A stretch of DNA of 64,000 bases, taken from positions 1 to 64,000 of the forward strand of contig VCMS01000288.1 of the NCBI GenBank assembly GCA_022539475.1, written 5' to 3'. This stretch comes from Gracilaria domingensis. Taxonomy: Eukaryota; Rhodophyta; Florideophyceae; Gracilariales; Gracilariaceae. Every line of letters starts with the position of its first letter. The stretch's first letter is position 1. Positions 1 through 9,239 of this stretch are shown one piece after another. The position numbers and the translations under genes were made by a program. The notes under the pieces are model-generated. The model had not been told where the DNA came from and made no database searches. It saw nothing but the letters and a program-made list of their open reading frames with translations.

Positions 1-64
1 CCCGTAACGGGTACGCCGTTCATGGGGCTGAAGCCGTGGATTGCGACCATCCGAGGAAGCCAAG

Positions 65-495
65 TCTTAACTCCATTTTGAGGAGAACAATTTCATTCCT
101 TCTACTTTCCTGGCTAACAGGAATGTAATTGACCGGGTGCCAAAACCGAGAGCGGGGGAGTGGTTGACATGGAAGGTACATGAGCCAGGTAGTTCAGTAC
201 CAGGTGGGCAGTACATAAGACCGGAGCAGAAGTCGAGGAGTTGATGAAGGAGTTGATATGTCGCTTCACAAGACCGGGTGATCTTGTCATGGACATGTTC
301 GCGGGAACGTTTTCTACGGGTATGGCGTGCCTATCGCTGACAAAGCATAGGAAGTTCTTGGGGTGCGAGAAGAATAGGCCATGTTTCAGCCATGCGAAGC
401 ACCATCTAACGACTCTTATGGCCGAAGTTATTCGGGGGGGAAGAATGACATCCTGGTTGAACAGGAGTGGTGGATGCGGCTTCAACGACCTATGA
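65..495 (+). pseudogene. DNA N4/N6-methyltransferase domain, partial and frame-disrupted
   Basis: The reading 193-495 contains motif I of site-specific DNA methyltransferases of the N4-cytosine/N6-adenine class (PF01555 type). It reads PGDLVMDMFAG, then ACLSL and FLGCEKN, matching the family pattern PGDlVLDpFaGsGTT...rFiGiE. Just upstream, in a neighbouring frame, are a proline/tryptophan-rich stretch (about 77-230, with RVPKPRAGEWLTW) and RPEQKS followed by VEELMKELI, which fit the usual RPxQKPVELxxxLI lead-in. The family binds S-adenosylmethionine with motif I. The catalytic DPPY-type motif is not visible and would lie left of the window. The FAG in place of FAGSG is slightly degenerate. 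At least one frame change lies inside the domain. It reads on toward the SET-like region downstream, so the two may be one gene. Confidence 0.6.
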
Positions 496-639
496 ACGGG
501 TTCCACATCGGGACCGAGGTCGGCTTGAATGGGAGGCTCCATTTGGGTACCCCCAGTACCAATGATGCCTGGACATATTACTCAGTTCCTAGGAAGATAC
601 TGAAGGACTGGGACTTTGTCGACAAGTGTGGAGAGCGTA

Positions 640-1299
640 CTGTAGATCTTTGGGAGGGGAAGTACCGAGGAGCTCTGAATCTTATGGATATGCATATGCT
701 GTTGACTGTTGAAGCCAATCGCTATCGCTTACATATAGCATCTTCTAAGATCCGACATCCCCGTGCTGGTATGGGGTGTTCACGGAACATAAGATATTGG
801 ATGGGGAAACTATCTGTCATTTCTATGAACTTTGGTAACACGGATCTGACGAACCGGAAGGAAAGACACTTACGTATGGAAGTGGCTGTCTCGGAGCAAC
901 TCCAGTGCGGTACAAGTTGTTTTCTATGATGGTCACTGTGACTGGTACGGAGTTTCTGCACCTGAGAACAGACCAGGACAGGCTCAGGATAGAAAGGAGA
1001 GCGAAGTCTACATTGTCCCGGCGCCTTTTTGTATCGGGGGCTACATTAACGACGCCGGATATCATGCCGGGGATCCCGATTTATCGGAGCCCCGGTCAAA
1101 CAGGACTCGAAGTGCCAATGTGCAGGTGGTGGAAGCGAAGTCCGTGATACAGTTTAAGTCAGACCTTTCTAACTATGCTCTACTTCGTTGTAGAGCAGTA
1201 AGAATATTGAGAGGTGCGAAGAGTGTATTCGACTACGGAGAGCAGTACGCTTGGACTGGCTCTGACATTGGAGCAATAGATGAGTTCAGTAGCGAATAA
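640..1299 (+). pseudogene. SET-like histone-methyltransferase domain, frame-disrupted
   Basis: Three overlapping plus-strand readings carry SET-domain hallmarks in the right order. Around 745-830 there is GMG followed by VFTEHKILDGETICHFYE, matching the GxGvfa...i.kGe.i...Y start of SET domains. From 850 to the TAA at 1297-1299 one open frame of 149 codons holds GGYINDAG, then SANVQVVEA, then RAVRILRGAKSVFDYGEQY. This mirrors the SET pattern of an INDxxG-like segment, xNVxFV, and AxRpIxxGEExxxDYGxxYW. SET proteins transfer methyl groups to lysines using S-adenosylmethionine. The frame changes at least twice, so the gene is broken or the sequence has small errors. It follows the DNA-methyltransferase motif without an obvious gene boundary. 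I am fairly sure of the family, less sure of activity. Confidence 0.6.
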
Positions 1300-1514
1300 A
1301 GTAAATAGCTTGTGAGTGTTGCAGCTGCCTGCAATACGCGTTGTTGTACATGTACACTGGAGCTCTTCATCTGTAACGGCGATATTTGCGACCCATTGGG
1401 CACCTCAAATTCCTAAAAAGCAGGAACTGCGGAGTCTCCCGGAATATCTGAACCATGCACCCCCCCCCCCCCTCCCCAACAATTTCGTTTCATTACCCTG
1501 TTTATCTCCACAGC

Positions 1515-3908
1515 ATGGGTATAACGCCGAGAAAGCGAAATAGTACGCAGCGGAACAAGAGTGGACAGAAGAAGAGAAGAGCATCGGATGATACGAATCA
1601 GGCTACAAGCACCGCACTTCCTAAACGGAAGTCGTCCTCGACGAAGGAGAGAGTCAGTGGGCGTCCTTCTACAGGACTCTCTCGCCCATCTCGCAGCGGA
1701 GCGTCTTCCGGGATTGCGTCAAGAATTCGTGGATCAGCGAACGATGTCGTGCCGTCAACTGCCGATAATGCAAATCGTGCATCTGTCTCTGCTCCTCAAG
1801 AAGATGAGGTAACTCGGCCCAGCGGGTCAGGACAGGAGGGCATGACAACTGGAACCGAAGAGGTTCGTATGACACCAAAACTTCATGTCCCCGGCCGATA
1901 TCGAAGACCGGAGCTACTGGGGCGCGGGTTACGCCGCCCAGTGGATCTGGACAACAAGGGACAATGACGAGAAGTCGTGAGAGTCCTAGTATATTAAGAT
2001 CGTCACGTCCATCCCTCTCTTCTAGAACTGGGGCCGCTATGAATCGTATCATGCCTCGCAATGGGTCCGGACAAGGGAGAAAGACAATAAGAAATCGAGA
2101 GACAACTGATAGACGAGTTACTTTTCGACCTTCCCCTCTTTCCAGAACGGGGGCCGTTGCAGCTCGTACGAGGCCCAATTCATCTGATATACCATGCCAT
2201 GGAGGAGGACATACACGGGGGTTGGAGCTCGGAGCCGTGCCAAGGGTGGACACAGAACGCCTGCAGCCTCTCGTGGCTAAGGCTATGGCACATGAGGATA
2301 GTTCCGATAACGAAATAACACCGAATCCTGCGGCATTACCGGGGCCTGTCGCCGAAGAAGCTAGGGAAATATCGGAAGATATCCAAACTGGTGTGAATTC
2401 AAGCTCTATGAACAGACCTGATCTTTTAAATGAACTGAATTGCTTGAAAGAAAAGGTTAAGACGCTACAAGAGGACTTGATGGTTCGGGGAATTCTAGTG
2501 AAGGTCGCCCAAGAGCAGAGTACGGCTTTGAAAAGAGGCTTGAAGAGAAGGATCTAGTCATTGAAGGGCTAAGAGGGGCACTGAAACAGGAGGGAGATAG
2601 GAGTACACGTGCTGGTGAACCTGGGCAGACAGGTCGAAAGAAGCATAAAATTGAGGTGTGCGACGAATTTCGAGGGGTTGCTCGAGCAGTGTATCACAAC
2701 ATGCTGACGTGGGCAAGGAGAGAAACAAGTGAGCTATGGCTCGAAGGTGAGTCGCTCACCCGAAATTGGGGTAACCGTGCCGAGAAGGTGGAAGACGCAA
2801 CTGAGAGTGGGGAAGGGCTTATTGAGCCGGAGGAAGGTGGTTCATACATGGTTCCTAAAAACCCCGTGGAGCTCTTGGGCAGTTTTGGCATGTTCACACC
2901 GTCGGTAGAGGGGGGCCAGATGCTTTGCTGAAGAAAATGGTTGAAAGCGAGTTGAAGGAGTTGAGCTGGGAAGGTATTAGAAAAGCATCTCTTACCGACA
3001 GGTGTATACTGGAACTTTGTGCAGATATGTGCCTTAGGCAGAGAATGCGGCAGACCATGAGTGACGTCGTGGGCGTTCGTAAGAGAAATACGAGGGATAA
3101 ACTATTTCTGCTCCTGGGGTACGATCTGATTTGGAGAAGATCAAAGCTGGTAGAAGAGAATGCTGACGAACTCACAATGCAGTTGAAGGAAGCGCAGGAG
3201 AACATACTGCGTCTTGACGAAAATGGTGTACCGAACACTTCATGGTGGAGAAAAGCCCCATTTCTTCGTCTAAAGTACTCCAATGCGGACAATGTCGAGG
3301 ATATGCCGACGGAAGATCAAGACTTGTTCTTCCGAAACCGTGTCGGGGTACAAGTGCTGAAGGAGTTTATTGGGTATGATGTGGAAGACAAGGATACGGG
3401 CACCTTTTTAGATGGCACAATACTGTTGCTCGCACGTTTGGACGCTTGGGTGTTGACGGTTGTGAGCCTTCTAAGTACGGATGTGTCAAGGGGTGGCCAG
3501 AGACAGAAACTGTTTACAAAGAAGTTTGCCGAACTGCTACCTCTGTGTTTAAAGAATGTTCTGGGGGATGTTAGGCAACGTGTCTTGAGGACCAATTCCA
3601 GCGAGTTTCATAATTTTGGAACGACAACGGAAGATTGGACTTAGGTTCTTGGTAATGACATGAGAGAGGCTACATTTGGATATCGAATGCCGTCGAACGG
3701 AAGACTTTACCTCACTGTGAAAGAACAATTTTTTATTGACAGTGTGAGCCGAAGATTGGGGTCTATTAGCGATTGCTTCGTTGGTGAATGCGAGGAAGGG
3801 GATATGGAGTTCAAGGAAATGGACATGAACGATTTCGGAATTAACACAGGATCACAAGAAAAGGCACCACAAGGTGAACATGTAGAAGATGGAGCCCTTA
3901 ATGTTTAA
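1515..3908 (+). pseudogene. Unrecognised basic/coiled-coil protein gene with internal repeats, frame-disrupted
   Basis: I do not recognise the family. The most likely start is the ATG at 1515 (MGITPRKR), preceded by a pyrimidine-rich run ending in CAG. The N-terminal third is basic and Ser/Arg/Thr-rich and contains three imperfect 40-residue repeats. The middle (about 2420-2600) is a leucine-heptad coiled coil (LNELNCLKEKVKTLQEDLM, continuing in the next frame as KRLEEKDLVIEGLRGALKQ). The C-terminal part (2925-3908) is acidic to neutral, with WEGIRKASLTDRCILELCAD and a second helical stretch. The reading moves between frames about three times and has one in-frame stop near 3642. At least one shift falls in a run of G. 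It ends at TAA 3906-3908, overlapping the transposase stop. It could be an accessory gene of the transposon. Confidence 0.45.
1815..2177. repeat. Three imperfect 120-bp tandem repeats inside the coiled-coil gene
   Basis: Units begin near 1817, 1937 and 2057. Each contains a version of cccagtggatctggacaaca followed by a segment ending in ccagaactggggccgc. The period is 120 bp (40 codons) apart from a one-base slip between the first two. The plus-strand product repeats SRTGA...NGSGQ...RETTD, and the minus-strand reading is open across all units as well. Confidence 0.75.
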
Positions 3909-6900
3909 GGCTGTACAAGATCAACGTGCTCAGTTGGTCCTTCATCTGAATCATGATAGAATCGATTGATGTAGAATCGGTGTTGGAACCATTGAAGTGG
4001 AGGACAAAAAGGTGGAGCAGGGTAGTTTGATCGAACAACATGGACAGTTCCCTGTAGTGCAGAAGCCGGAACCATCCCGTACCAAGGAGTTAACTCTACG
4101 ATAGTCTCCGCTTTGGAATGACGAGGGAACGGAAGAGTGTGGTTCTTCTCATCGTTTGTAGCCCACCGTAAAGATATGCATTTCAATATGTGGTCGATGT
4201 TTGTTGCGGGGGGTAAAACCTCGAAATACCGGACGAATGCCACCTCTGGTGCGGTAAGTGCAGAATCAAGGAGAGATATTCGAATCAGAGCGACTACCTG
4301 GGCAACCCAAGTCTCTGAATCTTCTCCGCTTACCAATACAGTGGAAAACTTTGGCTTTCTACTGGGACCAAATGCTGGAGAAGCGAAGACACGTTGGATG
4401 ATGGGGTATTTGGGTCGTCCCAGCTTAAGTGCCTTAGAAGACGAATCGAAGTGTTCAAGAGTCAGAACGAAACCGCCTTTCACGACGGCCGAATTCACCA
4501 GAGTTATCCTTGTCTTTTCTGGGAAGTATGTAATAGAGTGCTCATCCAGTGTTTCTTTCACGAGACTGAGGAAAGGAGGAAGGGCCTGTTCACCAGTTTG
4601 ATCAAGAATCGACCTTGTGTCCGTACTTGAGAACATTTCTCTAACAGCAGTCCATGTTTTTGAACTGGACATACTTGAAACACAATGTTGAAGAGCTCGT
4701 AAAGTGAAAGAACGCCCTCTCATTGCAAACCGAGGAAGCTGTGTGGAAGTTCCTGGTAAATCTGGATTACGCTGGTAAGGAGTATTGCCATTCCATTGCT
4801 TTCTAACATGTCCGTGCTCAATGGAGCGAATAGTCTCCTCCACAGCCGTTGCTGTTCTTCTGGACGTCTTTTTGTAGTGTCTTTTAAATAGCAGGTGTGC
4901 ATGTTCGTATATGCCTGCGTCGTAATACTTGATACTTCCCAGACGGCGAATATCGTCCACGAGATGATCGAGAAGATGAAACTTCAGAGTTCCCAGTCTG
5001 GAGGGATGAAAATCCGCCAGAGTCTTTGTTGCGGAACGCTTGAAGGCTTCAATCTCCGAACTAAGACACAGGAGAGAGCTTTCAGTCCAATACGGGTCAC
5101 GATTGTATCTGAATAAGGTCGAGAGCAAGTCCGAGTACTGAGAGAAAACGGTTGTGATTGGGGCAACGTCCTGTTCTCCACAGCATATGTCAAAGAATGC
5201 TCCTATGAAGGGAAAGACCATGTCAAGTGCTTTGTAGTTTTTGGCCTCCAGCATTCCACGGAGACCGTCTTTCGTGGAGATACCATTCAAAGATTTGCCT
5301 TTCTCCTGCGTGGAGAAATCGATATGTAAACCTTTGGCAAAAGAATCGCGTTCTATGGCAGCTAGAATTGCGTTTGCATGGTTGAGGAGTTGGGTGCGTA
5401 TCGTTCGAAATGAACGCGATGCAGATGTTCCTATTGTGGTGCACAGGGTGTCTGACTGCAGTCTCTCGATTGTCGCCGTTTTTATCAACTTTGAGATGCC
5501 GAGATGCAAGTTGTGTAATGGTTCGAATGAGAACAGACTGTATGGAGACAATCCCGGGATCATTCCAAGGCTTACGGAAGTTTCGAGGAACGAAGGAATG
5601 AGAGATATGGAATTTGAACGCATCAGAGTATCCGCTTGAGATCTCCTCTCCCTCGCACGACGTGGACGTCTTTCCGCCTCGTCTTTTTGTGCATGTTGCA
5701 AGATAGCTGTGTATGTCTTTCGGATGCTTTTCGTGTGCTTTTGAGAACGTCCGTTGAATGAGGTGGGAATAGGACTGCATAAAGATGAGCGAGGGGCTTT
5801 GCATCTATGACACGGGCTTTCCGTTTTGGTCCCATGAAGAATGGACAGAATGTCCTTAGCCTCAGGAATATCCGCACAATAACTTGCAAGCAGAGGATGG
5901 CACACTCGACTTAGTTTGTCTTCCCCGATGAACTGAAAACCTTTCTGCGTGAGATTTAGAATGGGCTCCAGGACTTGACGAAGAGATTCTTGAAGGATTT
6001 GCATCCTGGACTCGCGTAGAGACTTGCTAGAAACAAATGGCATTGCGTCTGCTTCAGATGCGGAAACCTCGATCAGTGTGGTAGGGAAGTATGCCACTAC
6101 TGTGAGGTCATCACGGATACACTTACGGCGAAGCTGGTCGGAGAAGTTGAGAAATATGAGGTGAAGAGGATAGGCGGTAACCGATGTTTGCTTTAGAGTT
6201 GTTGAAGACTTATCGGTGTATACCTGCAGAAGACCTACGAAAGATTCACTGTAACTTATTTCTTGGGAGTACCACACTATTCTACTATCCAAAGAGCCCA
6301 TGACCATTTCCTTAAGTTTTGAGGTGGCGTCTCTTGCGAGAGAGCCGGACATGGGGTGAGATATTTTCGTGGAGTGGGTCTGAGGTATAGGGTGGAAGAA
6401 TGTGTTTTCGTTGTTAGCCAACTGGAGCTGTTTCACAAGTGTCTGAACGGGGTCTCTTGTGTAGAGGGTGGCGCTGAACTTACATCCTTCTGGCGAGACA
6501 GTTCTGCGATTGAAACCGTCCTTTGAAGCGTATCGTTCGAAAATGGCCTTCTTCAGTTCTGTACAGCGCTTGGAACTTGTTATGGTCTCGTTGAATCGCT
6601 TTTGCGAGAATCGCGGGTCCCGAAGTAGCCCAATTAGCTCGTCCGCCTCACGATGACCAAGGTTGGAAGCTATTGAAGCCAGACAAACCGTGAGATAATC
6701 CATATGCAAATCACCGAGGGCCTCCTCAGAAGGCACTGGGCGGGAACTGCTTCCGTGTTCTCGCTCTAATGACGCAGGAGCCGGGGAAGGAGAAACACAA
6801 TGCGAAGTGTCCGGAATGGGAGGGGCGCACGGAGTGGGGTCGACGATGTCCTCGGACACTGGAGGCTCGGGAAGGCGAGGGGCAGTGACCGTTTCGGAAG

Positions 6901-7177
6901 ATGCGGGCGCGGGTGCGGAAAGCTTGAGACGCTTGCTTCTCCGAATGGGCCGGCTATTGTCGTCTTCCAGCGCTGCTTTCAGACAAAACGGGCAAGGGTT
7001 GACATGCTGTTGAAGGGATAAGACTCCTCGGCGAGTAACGAAGGGGCACCCACGCTTCTTATGTGTACAGTAGTAGACCATGGGAAGAAGAACTGAACGA
7101 GAAACGACGACAAAGACTGCAAGGGAAGGGCGTCCGAAGGGAGAAGGAGGTCGAGCGACAGTCAAGATCGACGTCAT
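3905..7177 (-). CDS. Plavaka/CACTA-superfamily DDE transposase, apparently intact
   Basis: One uninterrupted frame of 1090 residues. Residues 33-66 (MVYYCTHKKRGCPF...CPFC) form a Cys/His zinc-finger-like motif. Residues 75-150 are a Pro/Ser-rich linker. The catalytic core resembles Plavaka/CACTA transposases: YTDKS with Asp322, the YPLHLIFLNFS segment, CHPLLASYCADIPEAK with Asp436, a CHRCKAP zinc knuckle at 456-462, FEPLHNLHLGISK at 551-563, FHLLDHLVDD at 733-742 and DAGIYEHAHLLFKRHYKKT with Glu758. Such enzymes cut at terminal repeats to move the element. An A/T box near 7195-7200 lies only about 20 nt above the first ATG, so the true start may be Met33 (7081), which would put the zinc finger at the N-terminus as in relatives. 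Family confidence is high; the exact subgroup (Plavaka versus KDZ) is less certain. Confidence 0.8.
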   Translation of the reverse strand: MTSILTVARPPSPFGRPSLAVFVVVSRSVLLPMVYYCTHKKRGCPFVTRRGVLSLQQHVNPCPFCLKAALEDDNSRPIRRSKRLKLSAPAPASSETVTAPRLPEPPVSEDIVDPTPCAPPIPDTSHCVSPSPAPASLEREHGSSSRPVPSEEALGDLHMDYLTVCLASIASNLGHREADELIGLLRDPRFSQKRFNETITSSKRCTELKKAIFERYASKDGFNRRTVSPEGCKFSATLYTRDPVQTLVKQLQLANNENTFFHPIPQTHSTKISHPMSGSLARDATSKLKEMVMGSLDSRIVWYSQEISYSESFVGLLQVYTDKSSTTLKQTSVTAYPLHLIFLNFSDQLRRKCIRDDLTVVAYFPTTLIEVSASEADAMPFVSSKSLRESRMQILQESLRQVLEPILNLTQKGFQFIGEDKLSRVCHPLLASYCADIPEAKDILSILHGTKTESPCHRCKAPRSSLCSPIPTSFNGRSQKHTKSIRKTYTAILQHAQKDEAERRPRRARERRSQADTLMRSNSISLIPSFLETSVSLGMIPGLSPYSLFSFEPLHNLHLGISKLIKTATIERLQSDTLCTTIGTSASRSFRTIRTQLLNHANAILAAIERDSFAKGLHIDFSTQEKGKSLNGISTKDGLRGMLEAKNYKALDMVFPFIGAFFDICCGEQDVAPITTVFSQYSDLLSTLFRYNRDPYWTESSLLCLSSEIEAFKRSATKTLADFHPSRLGTLKFHLLDHLVDDIRRLGSIKYYDAGIYEHAHLLFKRHYKKTSRRTATAVEETIRSIEHGHVRKQWNGNTPYQRNPDLPGTSTQLPRFAMRGRSFTLRALQHCVSSMSSSKTWTAVREMFSSTDTRSILDQTGEQALPPFLSLVKETLDEHSITYFPEKTRITLVNSAVVKGGFVLTLEHFDSSSKALKLGRPKYPIIQRVFASPAFGPSRKPKFSTVLVSGEDSETWVAQVVALIRISLLDSALTAPEVAFVRYFEVLPPATNIDHILKCISLRWATNDEKNHTLPFPRHSKAETIVELTPWYGMVPASALQGTVHVVRSNYPAPPFCPPLQWFQHRFYINRFYHDSDEGPTEHVDLVQP

Positions 7178-7450
7178 GCTGAGAACGGAGAATATATTTT
7201 GAGTTTAAATCACGTGCTTTCGTTCAAAAAGGAACGTAGGTACACGTCGACCTCAACACAAGGGTGTACTTCTCGTATTATCTACCACTGGTTATAAACC
7301 TGTGGTTTCCCAACGTTGTACGCTGTACACTTGTCCAATCTCGCACAGAAAAATAAATCTCTTCCCTTCGCCGCCGCCGCCGCGCCTCCGACGTCCGAAC
7401 TTCCGTTACCGTCGTGAGCCATGCCATCGATATCATCGCGTTATACTCCG

Positions 7451-7525
7451 CTCCGTCGTACTTTTTCCCGCCCTCCACTTTATGGAGGCTTCATAAAGTA
7501 GAGGGCGGAAGAAAGTAGGACGGAG
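7451..7525. repeat. 75-bp near-perfect hairpin
   Basis: The left arm starting ctccgtcgtacttttt pairs with the right arm ending aagtaggacggag. The arms are about 35 bases with roughly four mismatches around a very short loop. It lies about 270 bp upstream of the transposase start, so it could be a foldback remnant near the transposon end or an independent MITE-like repeat. Confidence 0.7.
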
Positions 7526-7803
7526 TCATCCGTATCTCAGGGATGTATTCCGTGCAGTCTTTTCGTACGTTCTTCCATATCCTTCCACGTATCTTTGCTC
7601 TAAACTAACCAATCCTCACCGCGTTTCTTCGCGCTCTGCGACATGGAAACGGCAGGAAATAAGCTAATCACCCTCAACTTCTTCTATTTGTTCAAGATAT
7701 AGAACGAGTTGAAGGGTGAAAACGGGAACCCGGTAACCCAAACCGACGACTGTAAGTACGCGACCAATAGTTCATTTCGTTGCGCCATAGGCTCTAGCTC
7801 TGC

Positions 7804-8141
7804 CTGTTCGGGATAGGCGATTCTGGTACTTGGTTGAGACATAGATTTCTGTCTCGTTTATCGCATCTTGCGGTATGTTTGCTGCATGGGCATTCTCGGT
7901 GTCGTTGCTTGTGAGTTCTTGCTTCGAGACCTTTCGCGTTTTACGATGAATGGATTGCTGGTAATCTAACCGATCACTTTCCTTCTTCTTCTTCCTTTTG
8001 CGAGTTACTAGGTCCCTCGACTTTTCTAGCGCAACGTTTCTGTTTTGCTTTATCAATGGTACGTTCCATCGCAATTCAAATGTTTCCAACGGAGCATTGA
8101 CTAACTTATGGATACTTTCTGCTTGCGTATACAGGTAAACG
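7804..8141 (-). repeat. 338-bp direct repeat, copy 1 (coding-like on the minus strand)
   Basis: This segment begins ctgttcgggataggcgatt and ends at cgtatacaggtaaa, and is repeated at 8218-8555 at about 90% identity by eye. On the minus strand copy 1 stays open through 124 codons (8146-7772) with a Lys/Arg-rich core (TRKRKKKKESDRL). Copy 2 does not stay open, so the protein reading is weak. A short version of the junction motif (gaccaatagttcattt, 7762-7777) also flanks copy 1 on its left. Confidence 0.75.
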
Positions 8142-8210
8142 ACCAATTTTATTTCATCTCTCCAGATCCATCATCGATCTTGAGAGACAAAATGAAATTG
8201 GTCGTTTTAC
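8135..8210. repeat. Inverted repeat joining the two 338-bp copies
   Basis: The left arm gtaaacgaccaattttattt (from 8135) pairs with the right arm ending aaattggtcgttttac (to 8210), about 28 bases each with a few mismatches. A similar half-site occurs at 7759-7780. The arms look like terminal inverted repeats of adjoining copies of a small DNA element placed head to tail. Confidence 0.65.
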
Positions 8211-8217
8211 TGTCTGA

Positions 8218-8555
8218 CTGTTCGGGATAGGCGATTCTGGTACTTGTTTGGGATATAGGCTAGATTCTCGTTTATCGCGTCTTGCGGTATGTTTGCTGCA
8301 TGGGCATTCTCGGTGTCCTTGCTTGTGAGTTCTCGCTTCGACACCTTTCGCGGTTTACGATGATATGGTGGGCTGGTAATCTAACCGATCCCTTTCCTGC
8401 TTCTTCTTCCGTTTGCGAGTTACCAGGTCCCTCGACTTTTCTAGCGCAACGTTTCTGTTTCGTTTTATCAATGGTACGTTCCATCGCATTTCAAATGTAT
8501 CTAACGGATCATTGACTAACTTATGGATAATTTCTGCTTGCGTATACAGGTAAAT
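8218..8555 (-). repeat. 338-bp direct repeat, copy 2
   Basis: This is the second copy of the 7804-8141 segment. It keeps the same ends and the rcgtatacaggtaaa junction, with scattered substitutions and small changes that close the minus-strand reading frame seen in copy 1. The 76 bp between the copies is an inverted repeat. Confidence 0.75.
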
Positions 8556-8595
8556 GACTTTTGATGCGGACGTAGCTCACGAGTTGCAGGTGCAG

Positions 8596-8681
8596 GTTCC
8601 TCAAGTAGGGAACCATGCATCTGGGCATGGTTCCCTACATGAGGAACGGAGAGGATGAGGCGCTTCGCCCCTCATCCTCTC
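8596..8681. repeat. Two adjacent hairpins
   Basis: Hairpin 1 has arms gttcctcaagtagggaacca (from 8596) and tggttccctacatgaggaac (to 8647), 23 bases each with one or two mismatches. Hairpin 2 has arms gagaggatgaggcg (8649-8662) and cgcccctcatcctctc (8666-8681). No gene is seen here. Confidence 0.75.
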
Positions 8682-9239
8682 GGAGTGCGTATGTGTTCTA
8701 CCGATACAGCCGATGGTGGAGGTGCCCTCTGCGGCATCTGCCGCAGATTGCGCCTACACCCGCTCCATTATGGGGAAATGGTACATGTAATATAGCGAAG
8801 TAGTGGTTAGCAAAAGCGGTCGATAGAAGAATAGATACGAATAAAACGGTATGATTTCAGAATGGGCATCATCTGTACTAGCACTAGTATTCCATGCGTT
8901 GCAGGGTATCATTCCGCAGAAGGTATCGTGTAATGTGCACCTTAATGGAAACTGAACCTAGACTTCGCGAAATACCGTTCAGGTAGCCCTCGACTAAAGA
9001 ACTAGCACGAGTGGAAAACCCCCCAGTATTTACTGCACAGAGATTCTGGACGACCCAAGCAATTATCTGCAAATTTTGAAATAATTGATCTCGATATTTT
9101 TTCAAAAAATTTAATGGACGACCCTTGCCAATTTCTGGACGACCCTCGCCAAAAACTAGCATCTGCAAGAGACAGACGACAACACATTCCGGGTTCGGAT
9201 CCACGTCATCGTTCCACTCATAATTTTGAGTTCCCTATC
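8682..9239. other. Intergenic stretch with a short repeated motif
   Basis: No convincing gene was seen. The motif tggacgaccc occurs three times between about 9048 and 9150, twice followed by a variant of ttgccaa. The surrounding short open frames have no recognisable protein features. Confidence 0.4.

Larger units (their letters stand above)
1..7310. mobile_element. Probable Plavaka/CACTA-type DNA transposon, left part outside the window
   Basis: An intact 1090-codon transposase on the minus strand converges with plus-strand genes for a DNA methyltransferase/SET protein and a coiled-coil protein. The stop codons of the converging genes overlap in one TTAA at 3905-3908, so no spacer DNA separates the two gene sets. 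This suggests one unit, but I found no terminal inverted repeats: the left end is outside the window and the right end is not obvious between 7180 and 7310. Known context: fungal Plavaka and KDZ transposons often travel with DNA-modification genes (TET/JBP). Calling the plus-strand genes cargo is inference. They could be old host genes beside a transposon. Confidence 0.45.

Noticed and set aside
1669-2253. 194-codon minus-strand frame over the 120-bp repeats
   Set aside because: It follows from the in-frame repeat period; upstream and downstream plus-strand coding is more protein-like. Kept only as a finding.
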